64,000 nt of DNA from Paracyclopina nana (taxonomy: Eukaryota > Arthropoda > Copepoda > Cyclopoida > Cyclopettidae), in the NCBI GenBank assembly GCA_019096065.1, contig JAGUCH010000001.1, forward strand, positions 11,036,001 to 11,100,000, in the 5' to 3' direction. Shown here piece after piece: positions 35,218-48,200 of the stretch. Position numbers and translations under genes: made by a program. Within the stretch, counting starts at the first letter, position 1, and every line of letters starts with the position of its first letter. The notes under the pieces are model-generated. The model saw only the letters and a list, made by a program, of their open reading frames with translations. It did no database searches and had not been told where the DNA came from.

Positions 35218-36145
35218 ATGATGATGAGCCAAAGTTTGGAACTCTCAATAAAGGCCTTCATTGACTGATCCATATCCGAAATTGCATTTGAGTTTTATTT
35301 CCCTAAAAAAGGAAGGACTGCTATGGAGCATTTGAAATTCATCCAAGAGGATACATCTGGTCGGGGTGAGAAAGCTTGGCAAATGGTGCTACTAAAACTA
35401 GAGAGTTTCTTTGATGAGCAAATCTAGGGTTGTGTGTGACATAATAGGACAGATTATTTATTTTCTGTTTGCCTACCACCCATTGAAGTGAGAGAGAAGA
35501 GCAGGATCTAGATTCCCAGTTTAAAAATTCATTTGCATATTCACATAATGGATCCAATTTGGAAACAACCACTCCTATCTAGAAACAGAGAGTGCACTTC
35601 ATTTTTGAGGCTTAGCCTCAAAATGGTGCAGACCAATCAAGAAAAGCCTCAGCATTAAAATACTCATATATTCAAGCCAAAGAAAAAGCTACATACATTT
35701 AAAAGTTTTTCCATGTTTACAATAATAAAAAGCATTGCTTATTCAGCAATCGGGTGAACGTGCAGTGCATTAGGATTCAATGGATGTTAGTGTCTTACCT
35801 TTTTTTTGCTGGATTTGTGAAACAGATTTCAACGCAACCACCGCCGCCGTCTGCGTTGAGCTGTAGCAAGTGAATAAATGGGCCACCGAAGCAAGAGAAA
35901 GCACAGAAGAAGAAAAAGAAAGCGCTCCAAATAACCTTACGTAGCGCATGCACATACACTTGGTTTGGTTAGCATTTTAGGCCTAAATAAGACGATTCGC
36001 GAGAAACGACTCTACCAAATCATCGTGGTGGATTCACAGTAGCATTTCCAAGTAAGCTCCGATTTGTACGAAAATAAAGGATCATTATTCACTTTCACCT
36101 AAAAAAATCGTTAAAATGGATTATCACCAGAGATACTTGTACCCT

Positions 36146-36300
36146 AGCCCGGTTCCAAAAACAAAATAAGTATAGTATAAGTAAGATTAACCAGTATGGT
36201 ATGGTGCAGCTGAGCGCGCGAGCTAGCACTTACCTCACTTTGCTTATAAGTATAAGTAAGGTGTCTTTACTACACTGATTTTCATTGTTGGAACCGGGCT
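36146..36300. mobile_element. 155-bp MITE with AGCCCGGTTCCAA ends
   Basis: Terminal inverted repeats are AGCCCGGTTCCAA at 36,146-36,158 and TTGGAACCGGGCT at 36,288-36,300, a perfect 13-bp match. The interior contains paired AAGTATA...TATAAGTAAG words and a GCGCGCGAGCTAGC core. There is no coding capacity. Confidence 0.75.
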
Positions 36301-37216
36301 CCTATCTCAGATTGCCATAAGCTATGGAGAAAATTGTCTGAACAAAAGTGAATCTCTTGCCGACTGCTACTCTACGAGTTCAGCTTGGGATCGAGTAGGA
36401 TTTTTAATGGCAATTTTTGCTTTTTTGTTCTACTTCTTTCAAAAACATTTTCACAAAAAACCTAGCTGTCTTAAAGTTTCTTAGGTAAAAGGTGAAACTA
36501 ACAATTAATTTTGCTTAAAATGTCTAAAATGTGGCACATAAATTGCCAAAATTAGATTTGTTTACTTTCAAGTTGGCTTAATGTCCGATCAGATATTTTT
36601 TTGTATCAGCTAGCTGTTTTTCGTTCATTTTCCAAGGGAGTTTTGGATGTACTTCATGAACAGGACATCAGACTCTTCTGTAGATTTCACAATGTAATAG
36701 AGACAGTGATTATTAGGGTTATTGATATTCCTCCGCGACTTCGTTTTACAACGCTTCGGCGATTTTCATTGTTGGAGGTCCGCTCAGTGTACGTGACGTA
36801 ATGATCGCGTGACCGTAGTTGACCCATACATCAAAAGTGTTTCAAGTTGTTGGAAACTATATCAGGCCAAAAAAGAGCCAACTTTTCAGAGCTTATTTAG
36901 CCTCTTTTGATGGGCATTACCATTCTAGGAACATCTATGATTGATGCACTGGCTAGCCCAAAACCCAGCCCGAATGCCAGCCTGAAATTCGTGGATAAAT
37001 TGAATTTACTGGCAAAATATGGCTCGAAATATGTTCAAATTACAATAAAATATTTATTTTCTCCCCCAATATATGCTAGTCAAAATCCCACCTTGCGGAA
37101 AAAATTAATGAGAAAAACTAATTCATTCGAAATAGGAGGTCTTATTTAGGTATCGATTGGACCTCCACAATGTTATCTTATTGGCCGGTAGGATAGATAT
37201 GGACTTGTACACGGGT

Positions 37217-37317
37217 TCCCTCTGATTCTTATGTACTGAGTAGTTTACGATGGAACTACATAAGAATTGATTTTGACCGTGGCAATGCCACTATGAAATC
37301 TCCTGAAGAGATTGAGC
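37217..37317. mobile_element. Partial copy of the 34,951-35,217 element
   Basis: Shares the hairpin ATTCTTATGTACTGAGTAG...CTACATAAGAAT and the adjoining GACCGTGGC...CACTATGAAATCTCC words with the element at 34,951-35,217. Only one arm is present, so it looks like a fragment. Confidence 0.7.
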
Positions 37318-37339
37318 CCAAAGCTTTAAAAGGGTGAAA

Positions 37340-38363
37340 CATTTTTTGTCCGAAAATCTAGTTGTAAAATCTCCGAAAAGGTGGGTAGTTTTATCTCCGA
37401 AAGGTTGAGTAGCACTATGTCCGACCAATAATGCACAGTTGTAAAATGTCCGAACTCGCCTAGTTGTACTATCTCCGAAATGTTTTGCCTAGTTGTACTA
37501 CCTCCGAAATAATTTGTACAGTAGTAAAATGTCCAAACCCTTCAAGTAGTATTATCTCCAAATTGAGTCCACCATATATGCCTTTTATGAGGTTAAATCT
37601 ATTTCAAGAACTTTATTAAAAAGTTCTTTGGCCAACAAATCATATCCTGTCCTTGATAGATGAATAAGGAACGATGGCGTCTGTTACGTAGTACAGTCAG
37701 CGCACCCTAGCGTGAAAAGCCGACTACAGAGGCAGCTAAATAGCAATTTGTGCCAAAAAATTGGCCTTCCCATATGATTTCTCAAAAATTCGATTAATAA
37801 TATTTGATCCCTATTACATTTCATGCTACTTAGTTAAAAAATCTGGCCAATCAGCAGAAAAAAGCGGGAAAATGCTAAAATTCCTCAATTACAATGTAAT
37901 TTGAAATTTTCCGCCTTTTTTTAGACCAATCAGAGCAGAGTTAAATAAAATTGGCTTTTATGGCGCTACCAGATAAAACTTTTTTCATCACATAATTGGT
38001 GATTTGGGCTGTTTTAAGAAAATACTGGCAACTTTTAGCAGCTTTTGAGTGCGTAACCTTAAAATATTTTTTTCACTCTTTTCCGTCAAAGTGTCATCAC
38101 TGTCATGCGTAAACTTTTAATAAATACAAAAAGTGTGAATTTCTTTAAAAATATCTTTACCTCTACTGTTCAAATGACGGAGCAAATACAACTAGGCAGA
38201 TATTTTCGAAGAAAGTACAACTAGATTTTTCGAAGATAGTACAACTAGATAGATTTGGTCGGAGATAGTATACTACCTGTCACCAAAATGAGTCGGACTA
38301 AAAACAACTAGGCAAATCTTTTCGACTAAAGTACATCTATGCCGCAAATTTTCGGACAAAATG
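37340..38363. mobile_element. Foldback-like element with inverted tandem-array ends
   Basis: The left end reads CATTTTTTGTCCGAAAAT and the right end ATTTTCGGACAAAATG. Next to each end lie several ~30-bp tandem repeats based on TAGTTGTACTATCTCCGAAA (left, about 37,360-37,560) and their reverse complement based on TCGAAGATAGTACAACTAG (right, about 38,190-38,350). The middle is AT-rich and apparently non-coding. The arrangement is that of foldback elements, and it mirrors at 1 kb what the 21.8-kb satellite block shows at large scale. Confidence 0.78.
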
Positions 38364-38381
38364 ATGGCACACTTAAAAAGC

Positions 38382-38480
38382 TACGCTCAACATTTGAAGC
38401 AAGCAGCTGCTATGATTGAATGTTGAGCGAAATAACTGGTTTGCTTTGGCTAATTTCCCTCAACATTCAATCCAAGCAGA
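38382..38480. repeat. Dispersed copy of the satellite-block palindrome
   Basis: CTACGCTCAACATTTGAAGC...GAATGTTGAGCGAAATAAC matches the inner palindrome at 18,362-18,410 in sequence and order, followed here by another CTCAACATTCAA word. It lies immediately after the foldback-like element. Confidence 0.7.
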
Positions 38481-39200
38481 TGATAAGCAGCTAAATGTAA
38501 AGTGTTTGACTTGCTTTCTGCGGCAATATGAGATTGCTCAGGTATTTCGAAAAATCAGTTACGTCTTAACGCAAGTTTTGGGCATAAGCAAATCTTTTAT
38601 GGCCGCGTTAACTTTCTCAAATTTCCCTTTATACTTATTATTAGGAGAAGGGAAGATAGAAACGAACGCTGTCGACAAAAGCACTAAAATGTTTTTCCCA
38701 CTTCTTGAGCGGAACATTCATCTCATAGGTCCACAACCTCTTCACTATTTTTAAGAAAGCTCCACCTTCCCGGATTTTGCAGCGGCGTTCCGAACAACGA
38801 AAAAGCTTGCTAAGCATACATATCGACATCACGGTGTCACCTGACTCTGCATTAAATTATCATAATGTAGCTCCGCTTTATCACTTTTAGTGATCGGCAG
38901 CGTTTCGCAAGCAGTAAGGAATATCTTAGTCGCTTACACATTTGTACCCGTCTAGGGATACAAAAATATCCCTAGTGGGCAAGAATACTTTTCAATCGGA
39001 CGAAACCATACGGGTTCAAATAGATTGCTTCCAGTGAATGGCAAATCCAAAGGGAGTGCTTAATCTAATCACAAATATGGGAAAATTAAATGATATGCTG
39101 AATACAGCGCAGCATTTTAGTGCATTTTTCTCCGCGTAGTGTGTCATGAATTCAAGTGAAGTACTAGAGCAGCTGACCTTAATCTACATAGCAGCCGTGT

Positions 39201-39233
39201 ACATAAAAGGATCTTATGAGAGTGACTTATCAG
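39201..39233 (+). promoter_or_regulatory. Candidate TATA/initiator promoter of the GH13 gene
   Basis: A TATA-like CATAAAAG lies at 39,202-39,209 and a TTATCAGCT initiator-like word has its A at 39,232, 29 bp downstream, which is normal core-promoter spacing. It is 59 bp from the ATG at 39,291. Confidence 0.4.
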
Positions 39234-39290
39234 CTAAATCAACACAGTGATAAACAATAAAAAGCTGAATCGCATCAGTGCTTAAAAATT

Positions 39291-42200
39291 ATGGCCCCTA
39301 AATCCAATGCCATTGTTGCAGGCCTCGCTTTTGCAGCCTTGTTCGTGGGATCGATTTCGCTGGTGCTTTTGATCAATTTGAAAGATGATGCTGTGCGAAT
39401 TCCAGGTGCTTCTATCGCATGGTGGAAAAAGACACTGATTTATCACGTGTATGTCCCTTCCTTCATGGACAGCGACGGTGACGGATATGGAGACTTGAAA
39501 GGTAAGACGAAAAAAGGCCGAAATCTGCACGCAATTGCGTTATTCGCCATTGCGTAACAGTGCAATGAACATTATTTACTTTGTGCAAACTTACGTAATT
39601 TGGTCATTTTGTTGCCTCTGTTGGCTTTTTTCTTCGGTTCAGCAATTTCAACGATTCCGCAAAAGTTTGAGACTATCAACGTACGAACCGGTCTTTTCTG
39701 AGGGTTTCCTTATATTATCGAAACAAGGCAAATTTCGAGGAGGAAAGAAATGAGCCTTGAAATTGATCCCCCTCTCTCTTTTGGAGGAACTTTTCGTGTG
39801 GGTTTGCAAAATAGTACGTCAGCCATCATAAGTGGAAAATCATCTTGGACATATCATAAAACACCATTATTAAGCATAGAATCTCTGCCTCAGCTCACTT
39901 TATCTTGGGTGACCTTTGTGAAATTCCCATAACATAGATCTCACTATTGAATTATTTGAATGAGGCTTAAGCATAAAGCGGAGATAAATGCTAATGGACA
40001 ACCTACCAAAGTACTTGTAATGCTTTTATGCTCTGTTCATCTACAAACTTCTTTAGGAATCGGAACGCGAAATTCCTTTGCGCAAAGGAGTTCTCAGTAC
40101 ATAAACTAGCTGCGTAGAGTCGTCATTCTGCATGGTTTCGTCATTATGGATTCTTTAAGGAACGGTAGATGAACAGAGCATTAATTGTGGTTTATTAGCA
40201 AGATTGATCGGCAAAAGCGCAAATGTTATCCTTCGATCTTCCTCCACCACTCGTCTTGCTTCTCTGTCAGTTTTATTGACATTCATTCCATCATGTTGGA
40301 ACATGCTATGCCACCAGTTAAATTTAGCCGATCGCTTGGGATCACTTTCACATCAAAGCTCAGCCTGTTCAGACACATCATTGGCAGATACACAATAATT
40401 TCTTCGAAATGGCAGTCATGTCAAAATCCGAAACGGAGCTAATCGTCGACTCTTGGGCCTTGGCTCAGCCAGACCTGCACAAGCATGGCCTTGAATTTTT
40501 CATCAGGTAAAACAGCTCAAGCCCAAATAACACCGAGCCCTCGTGGACTTTCTCGTGTAGGCTTTTTTCGGAGCATCCTGATGTGCAAACCAAGCATTTT
40601 CCCCAAATGGATGTGAACGAAATCGATACTTTGTCCAAGCATGGCTACAGAGTTATGAGAGCCGTGGATACGATGGTATTACACGTCAAAAACTCGGATG
40701 ACGAAAGCCTCGTGGCCAAAATCCATGAGGTATACTGAAAGCTCAATCTAGTAAATGAGCCATAAAAAAGCAGCAATGTAGAAGAAGACCACGAGTAACC
40801 TACTTTTTTGGGAACGATTTCTTTTCAATTCAACGAATGAGCTGTCAAAAGTCAATTTCGACTTTAGGCAGAAGAAAATGGGAACGCGAGAGCGGAAACG
40901 TTTCTTTTTCTCATAAACTGAGAGGTCACACACTTATCGTTCCAATCAATTCATGTGGATCATCTAAGGTGTAATCAGATTACTGATCAAACAAGCACTT
41001 GAAGCACTACGAAAACAAGCCTAATCCACGTCTCTTTTAAGGTGACATTTAACCATCGCAAGCGTGGTATCGCATCTACCAAAGATTATGAGGTGAAAGC
41101 AACCAGGGCAAACAGCAGTGATGCATCTTTTTGAGCTTTTTGTGTGTTTCTAACCACATAACTTTGATCTACTCTATAATCCATTCTTGAGGAATCAGAA
41201 TGATCAAACAAGATTTTAAGAGTCCTTTAAAAAGATGGGAGTACAATCCCTTCTAAAAGCCTGAAGTATTCGAATGTTTCAAGCAAAATGAACACCTTTC
41301 GCGTTCTTTTTCCTCCAAAAAGAATTTTAAATTATTGTTGGCTACGAATTAACAACTTCGCTTTGACTTTGCTGAGGAGGGAAACCCTTACACAAAGCCA
41401 AGATTAAATCTACGCACTATGCTCCTTCAAATATTGAATTTCCACTCATCATTGAGTGACAGCTTCCTTGTGATGTGGCCTGATTTGAGGCCTATCTTGA
41501 GGCTATAAAAGAAGAGTGTAGGTTTGAAACCTGACTAATGTAAAGGGCCTTTCATTTTGCCCCTTTCCAATTCGAAGCCAACGAATTCAGCATCAACAGT
41601 TATCAATTTATATACTGTTATACGTTTTACTCGTGTTATAATTCAGTTTATCTATCTGTCTCAGATCTTTACGGTTTCTTTTCTATCTTAGTAATTTGGG
41701 GGATCTTAAATACTTAACGGCCCTGGAATCAAATTTGAGGGATTTTAAGTAATGTAATGCCCTCATATTCCATGGAACTAATCCAAATTCCAAAGAAGTT
41801 AGAAAAAGAGAGGATCATCCAAGATTCAGACCTCAGAAAGTTGGATCGACATTCCAATGCTCTAACCACTGAGCTATGGAAACATGATGAAAATTGCATG
41901 CTATGTATAGGACTTTACCTTAATTTAAGCCAGATAAGGAAATAAAAAAAATGTTAAGGAATGACAGGGGTTTGAACCCTAGACTACTGAATCTAGAGCC
42001 TAACACTCTAACCATTGTGCCATAGGAGCACTTCTTAAGAAATGGATTTTAAAAGTCTGTTTTATTGCTCCCAAACCACTGGATGCCAGCTTATGAGAGC
42101 CAGTGATATTCACATAGGAACTAAAAACCGAGCAGTATTTTCTAGGGCATGGGGCAGCCCGGTAACTTCATTAAAACACTCAAAAATCGTATTACAGAAT

Positions 42201-45200
42201 ATAAAATTGTATATTTTGAGCTGGGGCACGTAAAATCGGGTCATTAAATAGCTGACCTCGGATTTTAAAATGGAAAAACACTCGTACAATTACAGCCCTC
42301 GCAGGCTCGGGCTAGTAAAGCTGTACTCGAGTTTTCCCATTTTAAAATCCTCGCTCAGCTATTTAATGACCCTACTTAACGTGCCCCAGCTCGAAATAAA
42401 TAACTATTATCCCTCAAAAATGGCCATCATTGCAATTTTGCACGGCTTGATGCAACAGAAAATTCTTGCTTTTCATTACTGACGCAAAGGTGACCTTGTA
42501 CTTTTCCCTTATTTTCTAAAGTTTGCAGCAAAGTCAAAGCAAAAATTCACATGATCATGCTTGCTCCCCAAACAGGATTAGAGCAACTTCACTTACACTT
42601 CCCCTCAAAGAAACATCAATTTAAAGTCTTTTTCTGGGCTTTACAGATTGTTTGCGATATTTTGCATGCCTACTTGGCAATTGCTCTTGGCTCTAATCTC
42701 AGCGGCGAGGGAGCTCAAGCCTGGCGCAAATTATTGGATACTCTGATTGCGGTTGTGGGTCAAGAGTTGATAAGGTTGGAAAACGAAGAGAAGGAGAAGA
42801 AGAGACAACTGTTCAAAAATTAAAATTGTACAAATAAAAAAGGTAGTTCTTCTTGCGGAGCAAATTATTGATTGGCCTTGATGATGTTCAACTTGCACTA
42901 GATATGGCGAAAAAGTTGTTTCTAATTGCGGACTCTATATAACCCTAGCCGACATTGACTGCCTAATTCATAGCATAATTATGGCAAAAACATCGACGTA
43001 CGTCAGCGCGTCACAAATTTAGTGAGACAACATGTGATATCGAGAGTTTCACAACAACAAATTAGGAAAAACTCAAGAGCTGCCAGGTCACCAAAACAAC
43101 TTGGTAATAAGAGTCAAACCCAATTAATTATCTAGCAGAAACATCAAAAAGCCGTTTATGTCATTCCTGGCATTTTGATTCGCTTAAAAGTTATCAAATC
43201 AGCTTTGCCTAGATAGTAGATCTGATGAACCTTCAGAAAAAACTATTCTGAAGTGCAACGGAAGCTTTTTGTACGCTTTCATCTGCATAACTTTAGAAAG
43301 CACTTTAAAATGTATGTTAAGCATTTAGAAAGCTCAGTCTCTCAATCTGTGATTTCACACGATTAAGCCTTATTTGCTCCATGGTTTAGCTACGTTCAAC
43401 TTTGACCTCAGTCAATCTCTCATTTGGTAAGACAATAAAAACTTGGCACCTCATGGTGCCAGGACGACGAAATTAAGTCCAAGAAAAGAGGAAAATCCAT
43501 GGAAAATCCAAGGGATGTTGATGAAATCTTCCTGCCTTCACAATCTGTTACGCTATCAGAACAATATGGAGATCTCACAAGTTGGAAAACATCTTTTTGA
43601 TTGGAGAGTGTTTTAAATTCTCATGTGAGGTGCTTTTTTGAGTGGTGAAAATTAATTATGAAAAATGGCGTGCGTGAACCGCATCAATCAATTCTTTAAA
43701 ATGTGGAAACGCAGAGCAGAGAAGACGTAACGTCTAGAGCGTTGGGAGCAAATTTGTCAGCAGCTTTCTTCTCCCGCACAAAAGCCCTAAAAATAGTAGT
43801 CGAGGAGTGGACATACGAGGTGCAAAAAGTAAGGTAAGACACATTTCATTGTTAACTTCCGAAAAGCTCAGTTTCTACATCTAGTCCTTTTTATTTTTGA
43901 AAATGATAAACACTCAAAGGTTTCGAACTGAGAGGCTTGCCAAAGCAATAAAAGGATGGCTACAGTAGTTTTTCTAGGTTAAGTCCTTTAGGTCTGGAGC
44001 AAGTCAAAGCCTTTTAAAATATGCTCAACGGAAAGTAAAAAATTGTCATACGACTGAGCATGCCATCAGACTATTTGAGAAATGCCGCTTAAGACGAAGA
44101 TCTTTTAAATTGCTGATTACTAAGGTTTTGATTAGCAGCTTGGTTTTGAGGTTAAAAAACATTCCCAAATTATTGCACCTTTTTAGCAATCGAAATGATT
44201 GGACTCTTTTTATTAGAATTTATTAGGGTTTTTTAAACTGATACGAGCTACGCAATGTGTTTAATGTGGTAAAATAGAAAGTGGTGCGCAGCTTTTATGC
44301 TCTGTAGATAAAAGAAGATGCAAAAAGTTGGTTGACGTGACTTATGGCTAAGCGTCAATGCTCAAAGTATCACGGACCCATCAAGCAAGTGATAGGCATT
44401 GGAAAAACTAAATGCCTATACGTAAAAGGAATTAGTGCACATACAATTTACTTTTTCGTCATAATTTGGGCCAGATTTAACAAATTGAGTTGCAGCTCTG
44501 GGTAATTTTGGCAAGCTCTCATAACTGTGAAAACAAAAGCTATCCCAACCAGAATTTTGCCGAAATTATCGGTTAATATTCGGGACCATTTTGATATCAA
44601 ATTTGATCTTGAATACTTCGCGAATAGGGGTTTAATCCGTGACGGAATTCATTGCTGAGAAATTGATTATCTCATGAAAAGTAACTGAAATTCAATGTTG
44701 ATTACTTCCTGATTATTTCATATGCTTGGCCACTTTCAGCAGAATATTCAGGAACTTTTCAGGAATTGATTTCAGTTAATATTCAAGGACTTGATTTCAG
44801 TTATATTCAAGGACCTGTCAAAAATTAATTTTTTGGGGAGCTTTCTAGCTTTTTGATTAAGCTTTCTCTTTCTTTAGACTATGATGGATTTTAAGTGAAA
44901 GAAAGAAAGTTAGAAAAGCTAGAAAGAAAGTTTACCCATGGTGGATTCGAACCCATGACCCTCAGATTTGGAATCCAGCGCCTTGCCTCTAGACCACAGA
45001 TGTCCCACTCTGATTTGGGCTTTTTTTAGCTATAATATTGTGCAGAACATACTCTAGATGGAGCTAGCTTTAATTTTTAGAGTACTTGGAAATGTCTTTT
45101 AAGTCCAGTTGTCACTGAATAGTTTTTGAACTTGAACTGAAATCATCCTTGAAAAGTTATTGACATGAACACTTCTGAATTGTAATTGAATATTCAAGTT

Positions 45201-48200
45201 TCATTCATTATTGAACAGCTACTGAACATAATCTCTTGCATAGTTCTTGAATTGTCAAGAAGCTTTTGTTGCTGAAAAGTTGCTGAAATGAACATTACTG
45301 AATAGTTCTTGAAAAATTAAGCATAATTTATTGTTGAAAAGTTGATGATTGAAAGTTCTTGAATAGTTCTTGAATTATCAAAAAGTATTCATTATTGAAA
45401 AGTTGTTGAATTGAACATTACTGAATAGTTCTTGAATAGTCAAGAAGTATTCATTGTTGAAAAGTTGCTGAAATCAAAGTTTCTGAATAGTTCTTGAATA
45501 GTCAAGTCATATTCATTATTGAAAAGTTACTGAGCTAAACCTATTGAATAGTTACCGAGCAGTCAATAGCTTTTCACACTGAGAAATTGTTGAAAAGTTA
45601 TTGAGCTTAAAGTTCCTGATTTGTTCCCAAGCACTCGAGAAGTTTTCATCAATGAAAAGCTCCCGAAAAGCTCATTTTGCCAATTCGGGAACTATTCAGG
45701 CCCGAATCGGTAACTAAAATTCTGGTTGGGATTAGACACAGTGTTTATAGGAAAAAATGACAGAGCATCATCGGCCTTGTTTTTTCAGCAAGATTTTTAA
45801 AGCTAGCTGCTATGCTCCATAAAAAGTACTATTCAACATTCCTTTTGCAACTTCTGACCGAAAGACCTTCGGCTAAGAATGCAATGTTGATTTAATTTAA
45901 AAAAATTGAACTTTTGCCTTCAAGCCGAGAGATGATAGCAGATGAAACGAAGTATGCCAGATAATGAGCCTTAAACCTTCAAAGTTCTGTCAGCTTAGAT
46001 ATCCCTCTTAGATCCTTCTCTGTTGCTACCATTCACCATGGTAACCAATGTGGACATATATTTTTTTTCAGAACATCTTTCGCAGTCAAAGGATGCTAAA
46101 TAATGTCTCAACAAGTCAACACTCAGCCGTACGGAATCCTAATTATGGCCATGACACTTCTGGGTGCAGTTGTCAACGTCTCCTCCATTATTTTGCTGAG
46201 CAAAACCAAAAGATCTTCCATGTTCCATTCCTTACTTAAGGTAATAGCAAAAAGGCTTATTATTAACCTAGAAATTTGCATTTAACAATTTTATTTGCGT
46301 GAAAATCAAGCAATTTTGACTGCTTAATCTACTTTTCCTGGCTTAATTTTTTTAAGAAGCCAACTACTATTTGCATGCTTTTATTTTGGAACTAAAGATA
46401 GAAGAGCCTGCAACGGAAGTTATTTCCTATTTTAGCACATTGCTGTTGGCAATTCATGTTCATTTTGCGGTTTCCTCTAAAAGCTCGTAATAATGACGCA
46501 AGCATACCTTTCTCATAAACAGCTACCAATTAACAGATGATTTTAGAGGAAAAGCACGCCAGAGTTTCTAACATATGTTTTGCGCTTTCAGATATTGTCA
46601 TTATACGATTTGGTGGTGATATTTGGATGCTCTGCTCTGTACGCGTTGCCCAACGAGTGGAATTACTACCGATGGGAGATTTACCCCTTTTTGCTACCCT
46701 GGCTTCTGCCAATTGTGCAAATTGCCATGATGTCCTCTGTGTATTGCACAGTAGTGATGAGCTTCGAGCGATACGTTCGAATTTGCTACATTTGCCAGCT
46801 CAGAGGCTCGTCGTATCTCACTGAAGAAAACTACAAATTCTACGTGATGGCCTTCACGTTAGGCCCACTGCTGTTCTACGCGCCAAAGTTTTTCGAAATC
46901 CGAACCGAAAAAACGGTGCACGAATACACAAAATTGCTGAATTGCTCACAAATTCTCGTGGAATTGGCTGAAGTCCATAGCATGCCCGATGTCAAGAGGT
47001 AACACAAGGATAGCAAGCAGATGATTGCATATTTTCTAATTCGTATCTACTTAGCAGAACTTCAGACGAGCAAGATTGCTTAAAGCTGAACTTGACACTG
47101 AGCCAATTAGCGGAGCATTCCTTCCAAGAATTGCTCAATGTCACTCGATCTGTGGAGTTCAATGATATTTTGCCAACCCAGCTGCGGCTCAGCTCGTTGT
47201 ACTACAAAATCTACTGCATTGGCTTCAACTCAGTGTTCGCCTCAGTTGTACCCTTGGCATCACTGTTCTACCTAAACATTTGCACAATCATAGGTAGGGG
47301 ACTCAGTGGGACTATCACATATTGATGTAATCATAAGCAATACCGAAGTGCACACCCAACAAGGATGAATATGCTAATTAATTACTCTCATTGTCAGGAG
47401 GGAATGGGCCAAAACAAACATTTTGTAACAGCAGGCCAGTTTCCAGCCTTCATTGCACAGACACTTATTTTCAGCTGTATCGAAAACTATTCATAAATAT
47501 GACGTTTCTTTGTAGCGTTGCGAAAAATGAAGCTACAAGTGAGCGGCATTGAAGCCAAAACCAACGAACATCCTTTGACGAAAAGAAGCCAAGAAAAAGC
47601 GTCAGTCCACTACAGGAATGGAAGCCACAGAATCAGGGCCATTTTCAGCCAATCTCCTGGGGAAAGCCGGAGATCAAGGTGCGGTCACACCGTGGCTCAA
47701 GCGCAAGCACTTTGTTTCAATGCACAATATCCCAAAAAATCGACTGATAGTGGTACCTTCCATAAGACATAATGCAAACGGCCATCTTGAGAGAAACTAT
47801 GATTACTGTTCTTCTCGGATACTTGTAGAACTATTTTTAAAAGAGGCAGCAAGTTGCTTGTTTTTACAAACCTCTTCTTTATAATTGTCATCTTGTATCC
47901 AAGCAAAAAAAGTCCACAAAGAAAGTACTTTGCCTCAAAAAATCTAAATTCTATGTGAGCTGGACTAGCAAAAGTATTAATGAAAAAACCTTGTTTTTGC
48001 AACGAAAATCGATTTTTAGCAAATATTGGGGAGCTCCCTTAAAGCGCGGGCTTAGTTTTATCTTGAGTTTTATGAAATTCAGCAAAAATATTTTCTTTCA
48101 GCTCTTTGCCTGAACAAGAGGATGAAGTTGATGAAAAGCTAGGAAATACATCATCACTTTTGAGACCTCCATCCGTCTCAGACACCTATGCTTCCCAACT

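Larger units (their letters stand above)
30777..39200. other. Long intergenic region with inverted-repeat elements
   Basis: About 8.4 kb with no gene I can support. It must hold the 5' UTR exon and promoter of the DIP-like gene. Inverted-repeat elements inside it (31,791-32,417; 33,183-33,568; 34,951-35,217; 36,146-36,300; 37,217-37,317; 37,340-38,363; 38,382-38,480) are listed separately. The rest is AT-rich with short unconvincing open frames. Confidence 0.6.
42840..46071. other. Intergenic stretch between globin and receptor
   Basis: About 3.2 kb inside GH13 intron 1. The acceptor at 46,070-46,071 implies an upstream 5' UTR exon of the receptor here or further upstream, not located. Apart from the element at 44,542-45,732, I see no coding sequence or repeat. 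Confidence 0.5.

Noticed and set aside
38416-38754. 112-codon open frame upstream of the GH13 gene
   Set aside because: It starts inside a dispersed palindromic repeat and shows no domain or signal that I recognise.
41814-42029. Functional tRNA genes
   Set aside because: Acceptor stems do not pair and the anticodon or T arms contain mismatches, so they are listed only as tRNA-like.
46041-46071. Upstream start at 46,038 with a 31-bp intron for the GPCR
   Set aside because: The intron would be too short for efficient splicing. The ATG at 46,103 gives a good TM1 directly.
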